From Trichostrongylus colubriformis (taxonomy: Eukaryota > Nematoda > Chromadorea > Rhabditida > Trichostrongylidae): a stretch of DNA of 64,000 nt. Made by a program: the position numbers and the translations under genes. Every line of letters starts with the position of its first letter. The first letter of the stretch is position 1. This document shows positions 1-11,181 of the stretch, piece after piece. Location: positions 37,961,326 to 38,025,325 of the forward strand of contig OZ022260.1 in the NCBI GenBank assembly GCA_963978905.1, written 5' to 3'. The notes under the pieces were generated by a model. It was not told the origin of the DNA and searched no databases. It worked only from the letters and a program-made list of their open reading frames with translations.

Positions 1-849
1 TTGGGGCAACCTTTCTAATGCAAGCGGGATGCGCAATAAATTTTTCGAGGATTTGTAGGCGGCTGACAATCATTTATGACACAATTGAACCAGGTTAGGG
101 GCATCTGAATGAAATGTGAGGCCATGCCGGAAGCCTGTTTGGATCAATTTTGCGTCTTGAGCTGGATTTACGCCCGGACTTCCGTTAACGAGGGGCTTCT
201 CTAGAGGGGCATGGATATACTGTGAAGCAAGCTGTTGCGATTGGGAAAGCACCCGAAAGGCTTTGTTTGTTTAGTTCGTCTATCTACAGTCCATTCCGGA
301 GCTCTTGATAGATCAATTTGATAGGGCGTGGCCTACGGACTTGACGTGTATCAAACTCTCTCAACCCGCCAAACACTCACTCTCGCCACTCAGACCACAC
401 CCTATCAAGCGCTCCGAAATGGAATGTGATGTCGCTACGCGCAGGTTGCCCGCCAGCTGGTTGTATGCAAAAGATGAAATAAGTTTTCATATTTCTTTGC
501 TGTCGTGTTTATTGATCCTATAATAATGGTGGTAGAAGCTATTGTTTAATGGTCAGCATCTTACTCTAGCTGCTAAAGCTTCTCAACAGTAGCTGCTTTT
601 AGCCGGTACATACTGTCGCATTTGGTCGCAAATGTGTCTGAATTTGTGTCTGACTCCAGCTTTCTCAGTAATACTGTCTTTTTGCTGTCCTTTTGAAATA
701 AAACTTCAGCAATCTGCTTGTGTTTAGGAGAGCTAATCATGGCTTTCAATCAATCCGCCCTTAGCTGGTGTATGTGGCAACCAAGGCACTCACAGCTGAG
801 GGAAACTGTCGCTTCAGTGCCTCCCCCTCCTTTTTCGAACTCTACAATA

Positions 850-1110
850 ACAGTAACTATTGCCAGACTGTATAGTTACAATGTTTTATTGCTATGTATT
901 CTTACTTGAAACAAAAAGATTCATTTCTCATTTCCTCAAACGAGTTCGCTGCGAAATACCCTTCGCTTTTCATTTGCTTATTGAAAGTTTAGATTCTAGC
1001 GCATATCGCAGACCTCTGCAGGGTAGACCCCCTTCCGTCCAGTCAAATACGACCTCCCCCCACTGTCGGAGAATCCTCGACTGCCTCGACTGCGAGTGTA
1101 CCCTGGTTGG
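850..1110 (+). repeat. Dispersed repeat, copy 1 of 2
   Basis: About 250 bp here recurs on the opposite strand at 29255-29520. Both copies translate in one frame to closely similar peptides (RCEIPFAFHLL here, RCEITFAFHLL there), though neither frame is otherwise coding. Class unknown; probably a non-autonomous transposon fragment. Confidence 0.6.
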
Positions 1111-1805
1111 AACACACGAACTCTGACCTGGATCGAAGGTCAGCTTGCCGCGCGCGGCGACGCTTCTCGAATTGTCCGAGTGATCTCAATGTCGGCTGCT
1201 CTGGCAAGTGGAAAAGCTGCAGTTCACCCCACTTTATTGATCAGTGCGGCCATTACTTTGCGCTTGCCACTCTGCTATTTCGCTGAACTAGGGTTTTGTT
1301 TTTGCTTTTACCTGTTTGTACCTGATTGCAATCCGGATGGGCGCGGCTACCGCGTGACCTAGTGACCTCACTGACCGTGGCTCCCAACCGTCACCACTCC
1401 TTAGCCTTTTACCTGCTGGAGTCGTGCATTTAAAATTACAGTATCTGCTCATTACATTTGCAGAAAGCTGCACAATAAACGGCTCTCAATTTTTAAAAAT
1501 GTTTTCCCGAGCAGTTTGTTGGCTACTACTCATTTGACTTGAACCAATAATGGAGGGATAGCCATGGCTTTTGAAGGCTTCGAATAAGCACTGCCAGCCG
1601 CGAAGGATTCCATGCGACGCAGGTTAGTTCTAGATCGAGTCAACCTCAGGTTTCAGGAAAACCTCAGACTTCAGAAAAAACCAATTTTTTTATTGCAGCT
1701 TGTAGGACTGCTCCATATGTGTCCCAGACCCAGACAACTCAGAAAGTGCTCGATCGTTCCTAGAAATATATAGATCCGAAATCTCCCATTCTCAGGCGGT
1801 CCATT

Positions 1806-1966
1806 TAGGCCGCCGTCAGACTTCGCGATTCTGCGATTTGCCGGCGTTATATTTTCGCACGCGATACTGTGACCTTGAGATCTTGCATTGCCGCAATTTC
1901 GCCTCTGCAATACATTTAAATTGCAGGATCGCATGGCAAAATCGCAAAGTCTGACGGCGACCTGGG
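1806..1966. repeat. MITE with TTAGGCCGCCGTCAGACTT termini, copy 1
   Basis: The left end reads TTAGGCCGCCGTCAGACTTC and the right end is its near-perfect reverse complement (AAGTCTGACGGCGACCT). The element is about 160 bp and non-coding. Related copies lie at 4459-4612, in degenerate form at 40198-40335, and as a half-copy near 50575-50626. A short terminal-inverted-repeat element mobilised in trans is the simplest reading; the superfamily is not clear. Confidence 0.75.
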
Positions 1967-4458
1967 ACGGCCTTCACAGCTACCGTTTTTGCGCAAAACT
2001 CGTCATTCTCAAGTTGAGTTAATGAGAGATAAAGATTGAAGTTTTCAAAAAGGCTAGGACCTGGCCCAGTTCCAATGCAAATGCGTTGCGTGTGAATGAA
2101 GGTACTCGTTTAATTCGCGTCGCATCCTAATGTTGTTTTGCTTTCGTTTGCTCTATTTTTGGATTGTTTTTGCTGCTCTCTTTCTTTTGAGAAAAATCTA
2201 CAAAAAACCAAGATTATCTACCGTTTGTTCACCAACAGTCTTGTATCCCACATTCCAATAATATTGTGGACGTAAGGCGGTACGTAGAAGGGTTCCCGGC
2301 TTCTGTATGAGTGAGGGCTAACAATCGAATCAGCTGAAGTGCGAACAGTGAGGGCATGTTTTCTTTATTGATTTCAAGACACACTGTAGCTTTTCTCGAA
2401 ACAGCGATTGCTTTGCTGCTTCTGTTATGTTTCATAGAAGGTCTTCGTTTGAATTAGTCGAAATCAAAGATGAATTAGCCTTCACACGAAAATGATCCAG
2501 TTGGAGGCTTTGTTTGGCTTATCTGAAAGCGAATCAGCAGTGCTCACATTTCTGCTTCACAGCATAAACATTGAGTACAAAGCAGTTGCGAGGGAATGGT
2601 TCCTTCGCTTTCGTAAGTATGCTTCGTTTTGCTACGTTGTAGACATTAGGTTTTTGTTGCGTCCTTTAATTGATGGTTCTCGACCCCTAAGTTTCGTGTA
2701 AACTGGCTAGTCTCTGGGAAATGAAATATTTGTTCACTTTCTCATGGATCATGAAGCCAGGGTCATATCGAGTTTCTTTCGGTCGGAGCAGATTTGCTCG
2801 AAATTGTTCCCTCTATGACGTGGCTGTACCTTACGTACACGTATGTGTGCGTGTGGAGGAAAGGACAGGGCTTAGTAGGTGTAGAAACGCTTTCTTTTTC
2901 CTTAAAGTGTCGCCGCATTTCCTTCTGTCATAATTCTTCCGCTTTGGCCTGTCACTACATAATTTATGTGCGACTTTTACACCTTAGTTTGACCCCAGTC
3001 TGGGGCTAGCTGATTGATATTGCGTTGCTGTTGTGGGCGGCGCACAAATTGCTTACTGGCGCTCTATAGCACTTACGGATAAGCATTGCCCCTTCCTTGT
3101 TCAAGAACCCTCATCGTTCTGCCTTCTTATCTTGTTAATTGACTTGATGATGCCGATCATTTATAGAAAAATCTCATGTGCATCATGTACCTTCGTAGGT
3201 CTGTATGTTATTTTGTGGTATATAGAGAGTGATATCAAAGATACTTCACCAAAGAACAGAGCATGTTTGTTAAGATATTCTGTAATCTGCATAATGAAGT
3301 GATAACTAGCGGTCACTGAGAGTAGAACAAATAGAATAATGGTGGCCAGGCGCCATGACAGCAACAAACTTTGTCGCTCATGCACTGAACTGCGTTTAGA
3401 GGTTGCCGTTCAGACCTCTGAACAAGTGACAGTTTCAGCACAGGCGAGCGTGAAGTTTCGGAACAGTGTTGTCCGCAGCTTAGTATGTATGTAGGCACTT
3501 TTATTCATTCATTTATTTTGCATCATATGGCGTGCCATTAATCGAGACAGTGCTGGTCGTGCAAAAGAAAGGAAAATACAATGCTGAATCTGACTTTGGC
3601 ATTACTCAGTAGTCTAAATAAGGTTTCTGACCTAAATTATTGAATACGGCTTATAGTATGCAGAAGTGAATAAACTAGTAGATATAGCGCGTAACAACAA
3701 TCGTTTTTGCTAATTGGAAGGCAACCGTTGGAGACGGGTAGCAAGCCGTCTAGGAGCCTATATACCCAGAAATGAGGTTTTGTAAATTGCTGAGACCATC
3801 ACAAATGGTAAAATATACTATTTTTGATAGCATATTTCATCTTTTATTATGGGCTTAGTGCCATTCAGTATTATCATTATATATAGCATTATTAGTAAAG
3901 TATCTGTTTTACTGAGATTCTTCTATATCCAGATTCCATATTCTCTTTCGAAAACTTCACGCTACTGTTCATGCTGCGGTGCATTCTTATTCTTGGAGCA
4001 GCCGACAGCATTGTTGTGCCACGCACATTTTGCTCTGTTCTTGTCTTTGATGTGCTTGTGAACCATTTATTCGAGTTCTGACAGGCCACTTTTATCGTAA
4101 CTGTCCATCAAGCACTTCCCCTCACTTCGAAAATCACATCTTTCGCTTGTGGGCGTGGTTTTCCCTACGAAGCGGCGCGTGCGTGCATTTATCTTGGACC
4201 ACGAAATCAATGCACTCAGGTTGATGCCATAGGAATTCAACGCAATGTTCTCAAGCACTCGACTGAACCTTTTGCATTCCCTTCTATTTCATTAATGTTT
4301 TAGTTTCATATCAGTGGCGTCATCAAGTGTTTCGGTGGTGACCGCTTTAATTGAAATAACACGCATTATGGCGCCATAAACATATTCGTCTTGTGTGTCG
4401 GGGTGCTGTGACGGATTTATCGAGTTACTGTAACATCTAACAATCCTGTCATTAATGC

Positions 4459-4612
4459 TTAGGCCGCCGTCAGACTTTGCGATTTTGCGGAGTCGCACTG
4501 GCGTCCGCGAAGTTGCGACATTGCACAATCTCAAGGTCATAGTATCGCGTGCGCAAGTGCGACGCCCCAAAGTCGCAGAATCGCAAAATCGTAAAGTCTG
4601 ACGGCGGCCTAA
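4459..4612. repeat. MITE with TTAGGCCGCCGTCAGACTT termini, copy 2
   Basis: Starts TTAGGCCGCCGTCAGACTTT and ends in the reverse complement AAAGTCTGACGGCGGCCTAA. About 154 bp, non-coding. Best preserved of the four copies in the window. Confidence 0.8.
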
Positions 4613-5165
4613 CCTATTATCACTTTTTTGATTGGCTAGTAAGGCCTTATACGTTATACTGCGGTCCGTTGCACCCCTGTGGTTCGTGAGAAGTGATTTC
4701 AGTAGAGGGAATGTAGAAGGTGTTATGCCTTTCATTTCCATTGTTTCCAGACGACGTGGTCCTCTGTAAGGTGTTTTAGTTTTCATAGAAAGTGCGTGCT
4801 GTTTTTTTTTTTTGAACGATGGTAATCACCGCAAGCCGAGGTGCTAATCGCGGATGGTTACTATGACCCATTCACGGCATAAGTATCTCGAAGGGATTGT
4901 CGATTGTGTTTATTGGCGGTAAATCCTTTCGGCTACAAAAGGAACAGTATCCTAAATGTCGGCAAGATTGCTATCGATTGGTGTGTTTACCATTGGAGTT
5001 AAGGATCACGAGCAAATATACAGCAGTTCAGAGCAGCGTTCCGTTGGAAGACCTTGTTCGCTTTTTTATGATTGCGGTATTTCGTCTATTTCTACTGCGC
5101 TTAACTGATTTCGCGTTCTTTATCAGAGGCGTATATTCTGATTAATTTCATTTGCAGACAGAAAG

Positions 5166-7004
5166 ATGAATATGTTCACGAATATGCCGCATCTAACGCC
5201 TCAACATGGTTATCATGTACCTTGCGGAACGCATGTCCATGTAAGAACAAAATTACTGAGTTTTTGTTTTTACTTATTTTTGATAATAAATGCTATACAC
5301 TCCCGATTGGCTGAATAAGTCAGGATGTAATTATTTGGCTATTGCTTCAATCACATTATTTATTCTTTTACTCCATTTTTTGTCATTTTCTATCGGTTGA
5401 ACTTCCAATGCTGATAAACCATACTAACTTTTTTTTTCGATTTGCATGATTTCCTTTGTTGACGTATTTATTTCATATTTAAAATGAAGTTGGGATCAAG
5501 TAAAGAGATAGAACTGGTAAGAAACTTTCGATTTTATTGAATACTCTGCAATACGTGCTTTTGCCACCACATCCAATTATAGGTCAATCGCTTCAGAAAC
5601 ACTCTGGATCTGACGGGGTTCGAACAAGGAGGGGTGCTCCTAGTCTCAGTCTTTCCCATTCTTTCCTTGTTAGGATATTCCATCTAGTTATTCCATTCAG
5701 CTTAGGAAATGGATATTTCTATCGTTTAGCCTGGTGTATATCCACAAACCAGCCAACAAGTACCGTCAAATGCAACTACGAATGTGAATTCACTTCAAGC
5801 GCAGTTACAAAGAGAACGAGTGTTGCGAGAAAATGCAGAACGTGAGCTGCATCATCTAAAGGTGTGTTGCTTCGAGAATATTTTTTTGAATTACTCATAT
5901 CCTTTGTCCCTGCCATTCAAACTTACTGTGGCAGCTGTTCGACATTAACAAGATCCCGAAACTATAAAATACAGGTTTAAAATTTTGCGGTCCCATGATT
6001 TCAGAAAAATCGCAGAGTCGCAGTTGTCATTGCGCAAAGGCAGCGCGGTTTATCATCGCCTGGTACCTTCCATTGGGCGTCCTATTTTCGAGACTTCCAT
6101 GTGCACTATTCGCTCTCTCTATCACTGACCGCCACCACCAGTGGCGACGGCGTCAATCTGATAGCGCTCTCCGTTTTTAAAACGCTCGTGAAAACAATGT
6201 GCCCGTACTACCGGTGTTGGCGTTTGTTACGCAGAGTATGAACGCGGCTTAGGAAGAAAAGAAGTATAGCTTCGATTAGCTTCTTACAGTTACTCTTTTC
6301 AGGGATACGCGTCGGATTTGACACGTAATTTACAGTATTCATATTGGGTGATCTCTCAGTTGCAACAGGCGATTAAATTAAATGTAAGTATCAATTATAC
6401 AGATTTTAAATTTTTACCGTGAAGTACGTAAGATACAGCTATGAGATTAGCAGCTGCCCTTTCAGCACATTAATCAAGCTGAACCCGCCGAGAATCCAGG
6501 TCTGCAGGAGAAAATTGATCGACTACAAAGAGAAAACGATTTGTTGAGGGAAGCTCTGCAGACGACTGAAGTGAGTTTTTTATATTTCTCGCCCGTGGAA
6601 TATCTCATTTTTTACAACTTTTGCTTTTCTCTGGTTCTTCTGATTTTTTGATTGATATTTGATTATTTCTTTCGATTGATTTCGTGCCGTTCCAGTACGG
6701 CTACTTGCGGGAGAAACTTATTTTTCAATACCCTCGAAATGTTTTTCTTTCTCCTCTCTTTCCTTTCTTTTTTTAAGTTTTCATATTTCATAGCATATGG
6801 TTTTAGGTGAAAACCGAATGTAAAAGTGAAGATAAGATGGTAGATGGTTTTGATGTCAACGAGATGGTGGGTTGATAGACATTCATTATTAGTTTTCGCT
6901 TTTTATAGTGCTCTTTTCAGTATGGAACAAAGAACGAGTTACTGTTGATGGCTCTCAATTACAACATGACCAGTAGACCGAAGGAGTCTGCTAATAGCTC
7001 GTGA
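5166..7004 (+). CDS. Unrecognised small coiled-coil protein, 6 exons
   Basis: Six exons: 5166-5240, 5730-5861, 6303-6383, 6466-6570, 6807-6866, 6921-7004 (537 nt, 178 aa, stop TGA). All five introns are phase 0 with normal GT..AG ends (donors gtaaga, gtgtgt, gtaagt, gtgagt, gtgggt). The N-terminus is rich in Pro, His and Gln. Two Leu/Glu/Arg-rich helical segments follow, in exon 2 (LQAQLQRERVLREN) and exon 4 (LQEKIDRLQRENDLLREAL), both with coiled-coil spacing. The start is the first ATG after the acceptor at 5156, which could equally be a trans-splice site. I do not recognise the family. The gene architecture resembles that of the next gene downstream. A nuclear or scaffold-type role is only a guess; I saw no signal peptide, membrane segment or catalytic motif. 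Confidence 0.7.
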
Positions 7005-7138
7005 TGGATCTGTTAAACAATTATATATTGATTATTAGGTCTCATATACGGATAAATGAAACGTGTTGCAGATACAGTGTTGGTTCTCTTTGTAAAATAA
7101 TAAGGCGAAACACCGAAAGTGGTGTTACCCACAGCTGC

Positions 7139-7144
7139 AAATAA
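7139..7144 (+). promoter_or_regulatory. Polyadenylation signal AATAAA
   Basis: AATAAA lies 135 nt after the stop codon of the coiled-coil gene ending at 7004, a normal distance for a nematode 3' UTR. Confidence 0.6.
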
Positions 7145-7650
7145 AAGCCTTCAATGGTGAGCTTTCGTTCACTATCAGGCTCTTGTTGTTTGCATTATTA
7201 TTGTAGGGCATTCCTTTTACGTGACTCAAGTTACGGGAAGGGGTGGTGAATAAAAAGAAAACAAATGCGAAACGTTGAAGTGATTATTAAAGTTTTAAAG
7301 GAGGGGCTGGTAGTGTTGGCAAACAACCACTGAGCCTGTGTCACATATTCTAGGCTATGTGCAGAGAAGCTTGTTAGTTGGTCTTGGATAAATGTCGTAG
7401 CCAGTGTAGCCGCGCGATCCAATAGTCTTTGGGTACCTATTGCCTTAACCTCGAGAATTTGAAGAACGGTATTGTAAGTACGTTTCAATCACGAGTGCTA
7501 ATACGGTCGAGGGCTCTCTTAGCTATGCGCAGAGCCGTTACTGCAGGAGAGTGGAAAGTCTAGAGTTGTGCGCCACTCAACTTGAAAAGAAATTAACCAT
7601 CACTTTTCAAAGAAAGTTAGCAAAAGGAGGCCCAAATCGTTACCGCCCTT

Positions 7651-7790
7651 CTGTGCTCCATTGGGCGACGGTCGCACCTTGCGGTGACGGCGGCAGGGCG
7701 TTCCCACCCTGTCTCGTTGCTCCCGCGTTTCCCGTGTCACTCTCCCTCGCTGCCTATGACGCAACCTTGTCCTGCCGGCGGTGAGTCTAA
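7651..7790. repeat. GC-rich MITE family, partial copy
   Basis: Contains the family core GGCAGGGCG, CCCTGTCTCGTTGC and TGTCACTCT, also seen at 8885-9050, 26818-26985 and 34692-34852. Non-coding; the longer open frame across it is explained by high GC. Confidence 0.6.
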
Positions 7791-8100
7791 CCGCTGTCTT
7801 ATGCTTTTTGGCGAGCGTAACTGATTAAAGGAACCGGAAGGGGTCCGAAACAAGAGGAAGATGCAAAGAAATAAGCATTTTGTAACGAACACCCAAGGTT
7901 AGAAGCGATAATCGGTGAAAAAACCCGGACTCAAAAGCGCGACGCTACGGTGTGTATTCGCATCCAACCCACAGACTGCGAGTTGTCCGCTGTAGGAGAC
8001 GGGTCGCGGGCCATCGTTAGTGGTAGCACCTGACTCCCAGCGCAAAGGAGTGGCCATTCCCAACTTCATTAGCATTCATGTAAGTACATCTAGAATTAAT

Positions 8101-8394
8101 ATAAGAAAGAACAAAGGTAAAAAGAAAAGGAAAAAACAAATTTTGATAGAAACATCTCTCTTGGCAGCATGCCAAGGCGTCAAATTGGCGAGTTTGTGCA
8201 ATGGCGGTCACTAGTCCGAACTACGTCTGTTCTACCGTGGGTGGCCTACGGTAGAACAGACGTAGTTCGGACGAGATTAAGCGGCCGCCATTGCTCAAAC
8301 TCGAAAATTTGATGCCTTGGCATGGTGCCAAAAAGGAGATGTTTCTATTATAAATTTGTTTTTTCCTTTTACTTTTTACTTTGTTCTTTCTTAT
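8101..8394. repeat. Foldback element with about 138-bp arms
   Basis: The left arm (ATAAGAAAGAACAAAGG..., 8101-8240) is inverted almost completely in the right arm (...CTTTGTTCTTTCTTAT, 8250-8394). The innermost part (8216-8272) is perfect apart from a short loop: GTCCGAACTACGTCTGTTCT against its complement. Single-stranded DNA or RNA from here would form a long hairpin. Short frames open on both strands are mirror images and not genes. Confidence 0.88.
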
Positions 8395-8884
8395 ACTTTG
8401 TTCGGGATTAGAAGCAGTAGAGACGGCAGTTTGATTGCAAAGCCAGGACTTGTAGATAGCGGAAAGGAAAACTCACTGTGAGCAAAATTGATGTAAGGCA
8501 TTTCTGCGGCGAGAAGACCTGCGAATGACAGTTATTGTGGCAGAAAGATACACCTAAGCCTTCTTAACTTTATGTCCGCTCGCAAATGAATATAATGGTC
8601 GGAGTGTGCGATGTTGCGCTTCCACTTGGTTTGATATTGACTATTGTGGTAATCCGAAATAAAATGTATAGCGGCGGTTTTTTATTTACTTTGCGCTACT
8701 GGGAATGCAGAGGTTGTCGGTGTACATTAAACAAAAGAAGCAAATACGTGAGCAAACGTAAATCACGAGTGTAATTGTAAACATAAGGGCATAATTCATG
8801 GCAAACATACATCCCTAAGCCGTGGCGAGCGTAGTCACCCAATGCGAACAGTGGAAAGCTGAAAAGCATTAGACCGAGTTCATG

Positions 8885-9050
8885 CATTGCGTTGCTGGCG
8901 GCAGGGCGTTGCTGCGTTCCTCTGCGTCTCCACCTATGCCGCCCTGTCTCGTTGCCTCCGTCGTCTCTGCATCTACCCTTTCACTCTGTTTCACTGCCTG
9001 TGAATACAGTACGCTGCGATGCTGAGTATAAACGTGGCTTTAGGGACATT
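8885..9050. repeat. GC-rich MITE family copy
   Basis: Carries GGCGGCAGGGCGTTGCTGCG, CCCTGTCTCGTTGCCTCCGT and CACTGCCTGTGAATACAG, and ends in a degenerate terminal repeat (GAGTATAAACGTGGCTTTA) matching TATGAACGCGGCC in sister copies. Confidence 0.65.
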
Positions 9051-9699
9051 TGTTGATATATCGCTTACGCATTTCTGATTCCGATAAATTTTGCAAAATT
9101 TCTCTTTGCCTCCTATAAACATCGCTCAGCTCAGAGATTCATTGAACAAGTTCTACACTCAGGAAGCTTTGATTGCGCTGTCTTTCACATGTAATTTTAA
9201 TAGGTTGTAGGGAAAGCTCTGACCGGTTTCGTGCAATCACAAGATGAATTAAAATCTGAAAGCGCATCAAATGGATCAAGTTACATAAAGTGCTCCCCGA
9301 ATGGATAGAAAGTTGCTCTTTCTGAACATGTTTATTTGGAATGCCACAAGATTCCGAATTATCAGGGAAATTTTAAAGTACTGCGAAAAAGGCACTTTTA
9401 AGATGACTTCACTTCACGAGTTCTTGTTTAATCGAGTCCCAGCAAAGGCAACCACAAATGTGAATACTGCAAGTGGAGGGGTGAAGCATTGGACGAAACA
9501 CGTTGTCCTCGGTTTCAGAAGTGCAGAAATGAGAACAAGTTGCTCGAAAGCCCAGTTGTTTTGAGCTAAGACGGCAGAAAGCGATAAGCGTCTATACTTG
9601 CAGAAATATCTAAAAGTAATGGTCTTTCCCACATAAATGTGACTGACCACCTCACGTAGCTTTAATTCGAAAAAAAAGCTCCAAAAATGGGTGCCGCGT

Positions 9700-9960
9700 G
9701 ACATCCTGGAGCAGACATGCGCGAGCGCTTTTCCAAAAATCGTCCTCCAGCAATTGAAGCAATTGCAGCTTGGAGCCTTTACTCATCCACCATATTCATC
9801 AGACCTAGCGCTTGCTATGCCCCACTTTCCCAAACATCTGGACAGTTCCTTCATTAGCAGTGTGTTCAGAGAGAATGGTGATTCGCAGTCGACTTTTTTG
9901 GATTTCGTGCGGAATGAATCGTCAGTCCTTCGTCAAATTGAGACATGCAAGTATGCGTAA
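9700..9960 (+). mobile_element. Mariner transposase C-terminal relic
   Basis: A decayed reading frame contains LQQLKQLQLGAFTHPPYSSD, matching the conserved mariner block that ends in HPPYSPDLAPSDYHLF. The sequence diverges right after HPPYSSDLAL, and no intact termini were found. It cannot encode an active enzyme. Confidence 0.7.
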
Positions 9961-11181
9961 TGCTGCCAAAACTGTAGCGAATCGAATAGTGCTTACTCCA
10001 AGAGAATTTTATCAAACCAATAAAAGTAAGGCGCATTCTACTTCGATCAGTCTCTTTAAATCGATTTCAATCCATTCAAAAACGTTGTGAGATGTTGAAA
10101 TGCTAAGTTCCCTTGATTGATTTGCGGAGCTCAGCCGATTCATGTCGCTGTTTTATCCTCCCTGCCGGCTCTGGTAAAAGTTCATTGCGCTTGGAGGGCG
10201 GGAATCTCATGTGGACTGGGCAAGATTGATCTAGAAATTAAACTGCGATCCACACCAAGGAAAGGGGGCCACTTGTCATTACACTACATCCGTCTCATTA
10301 TTTGATGCAGATGAAGAACATATAAGGTGAGGGAAGTAACTTCACGAGAACTTCGGGAAAGCCACTTTCACCATGCGCCGAAAGCTCCCCATTTTGTCGA
10401 TTTTCTTCCGTAATATTTTTGTGGGCTTTTTGAGAAAATTTTAAAATGGATTTGGGAGCCTCACATTATTTCACACATTTACATTTCACGTTTTCACATA
10501 TTATCATGAGACTTCGGACCAGAACATGCATAGAGATAACTAATTGTTAAAATCAAAGGTATTATAGACTTGCTAGTAGAAGCAGTGAGGTGATGAAAAG
10601 TACTTTTTGAAAACCGCTCCTCACCTGAACAGCTTCTTCTTCAAGGTCAGTACTGTTTCGGAACTACTCAACCATTTCCGATCCAAGTACCGAACTTCAG
10701 AGCACGCTCCACCCACCGTGGGTGGACCTTAGCTTGGTTTAATGCCTTATCCATCCAAATTAATGCAACCTCTTTGAGTTAGTACTAAGGTTTCAGATGA
10801 AGAAAAGACAAAGCTTCCTGTAGATAGTGCGAGTGGAGGCTTTGTTTATACCATAACTCTTGCGCCCAACCAAGAAAGAAAGATTAGATGGGGCCTTAGG
10901 ATCATTTTCTAACAACCAGTCCATCTTTCGTATTTTCTATATGAGGTACCGAAAATTGCAGTTGATATTATGTGATCAATACGCTGATGTGACCTGTAAC
11001 ATATCGCTAGCGGATATGCCATCAGGATATGCGGATATTGCTTTTAGTAGGGCGAAGCGATTGATCACAATGACTATTGATTCTATTAAGGTACGACCCT
11101 GTTGGCTGTCTATTTATTTTTCTATTTATGTATTAATAAAAAATTGTCATTGTTTTGTAGGATAATAGCTAGAAGTTCCGA

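Larger units (their letters stand above)
1..5165. other. Gene-free 5' stretch with dispersed repeats
   Basis: I found no exon chain with coding character here; open frames are short and lack recognisable domains. The stretch holds two copies of an inverted-repeat MITE (1806-1966, 4459-4612), a dispersed repeat at 850-1110 that recurs inverted at 29255-29520, and a repeat near 1340-1420 that recurs near 13430-13500. An upstream non-coding exon or promoter for the gene at 5166 could lie in the last kilobase, but nothing diagnostic is visible. Confidence 0.5.
7005..11181. other. Intergenic, repeat-rich
   Basis: Between the two coiled-coil genes I see only repeats: a MITE at 7651-7790, a foldback element at 8101-8394, a MITE at 8885-9050, a mariner relic at 9700-9960 and a SINE head on the minus strand near 10255-10290. 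The segment near 10380-10500 resembles 22450-22530 and is probably another dispersed repeat. Confidence 0.5.

Noticed and set aside
1806..1830. TTAGGC telomere-type motif
   Set aside because: Single occurrence as the end of a MITE; no tandem array.
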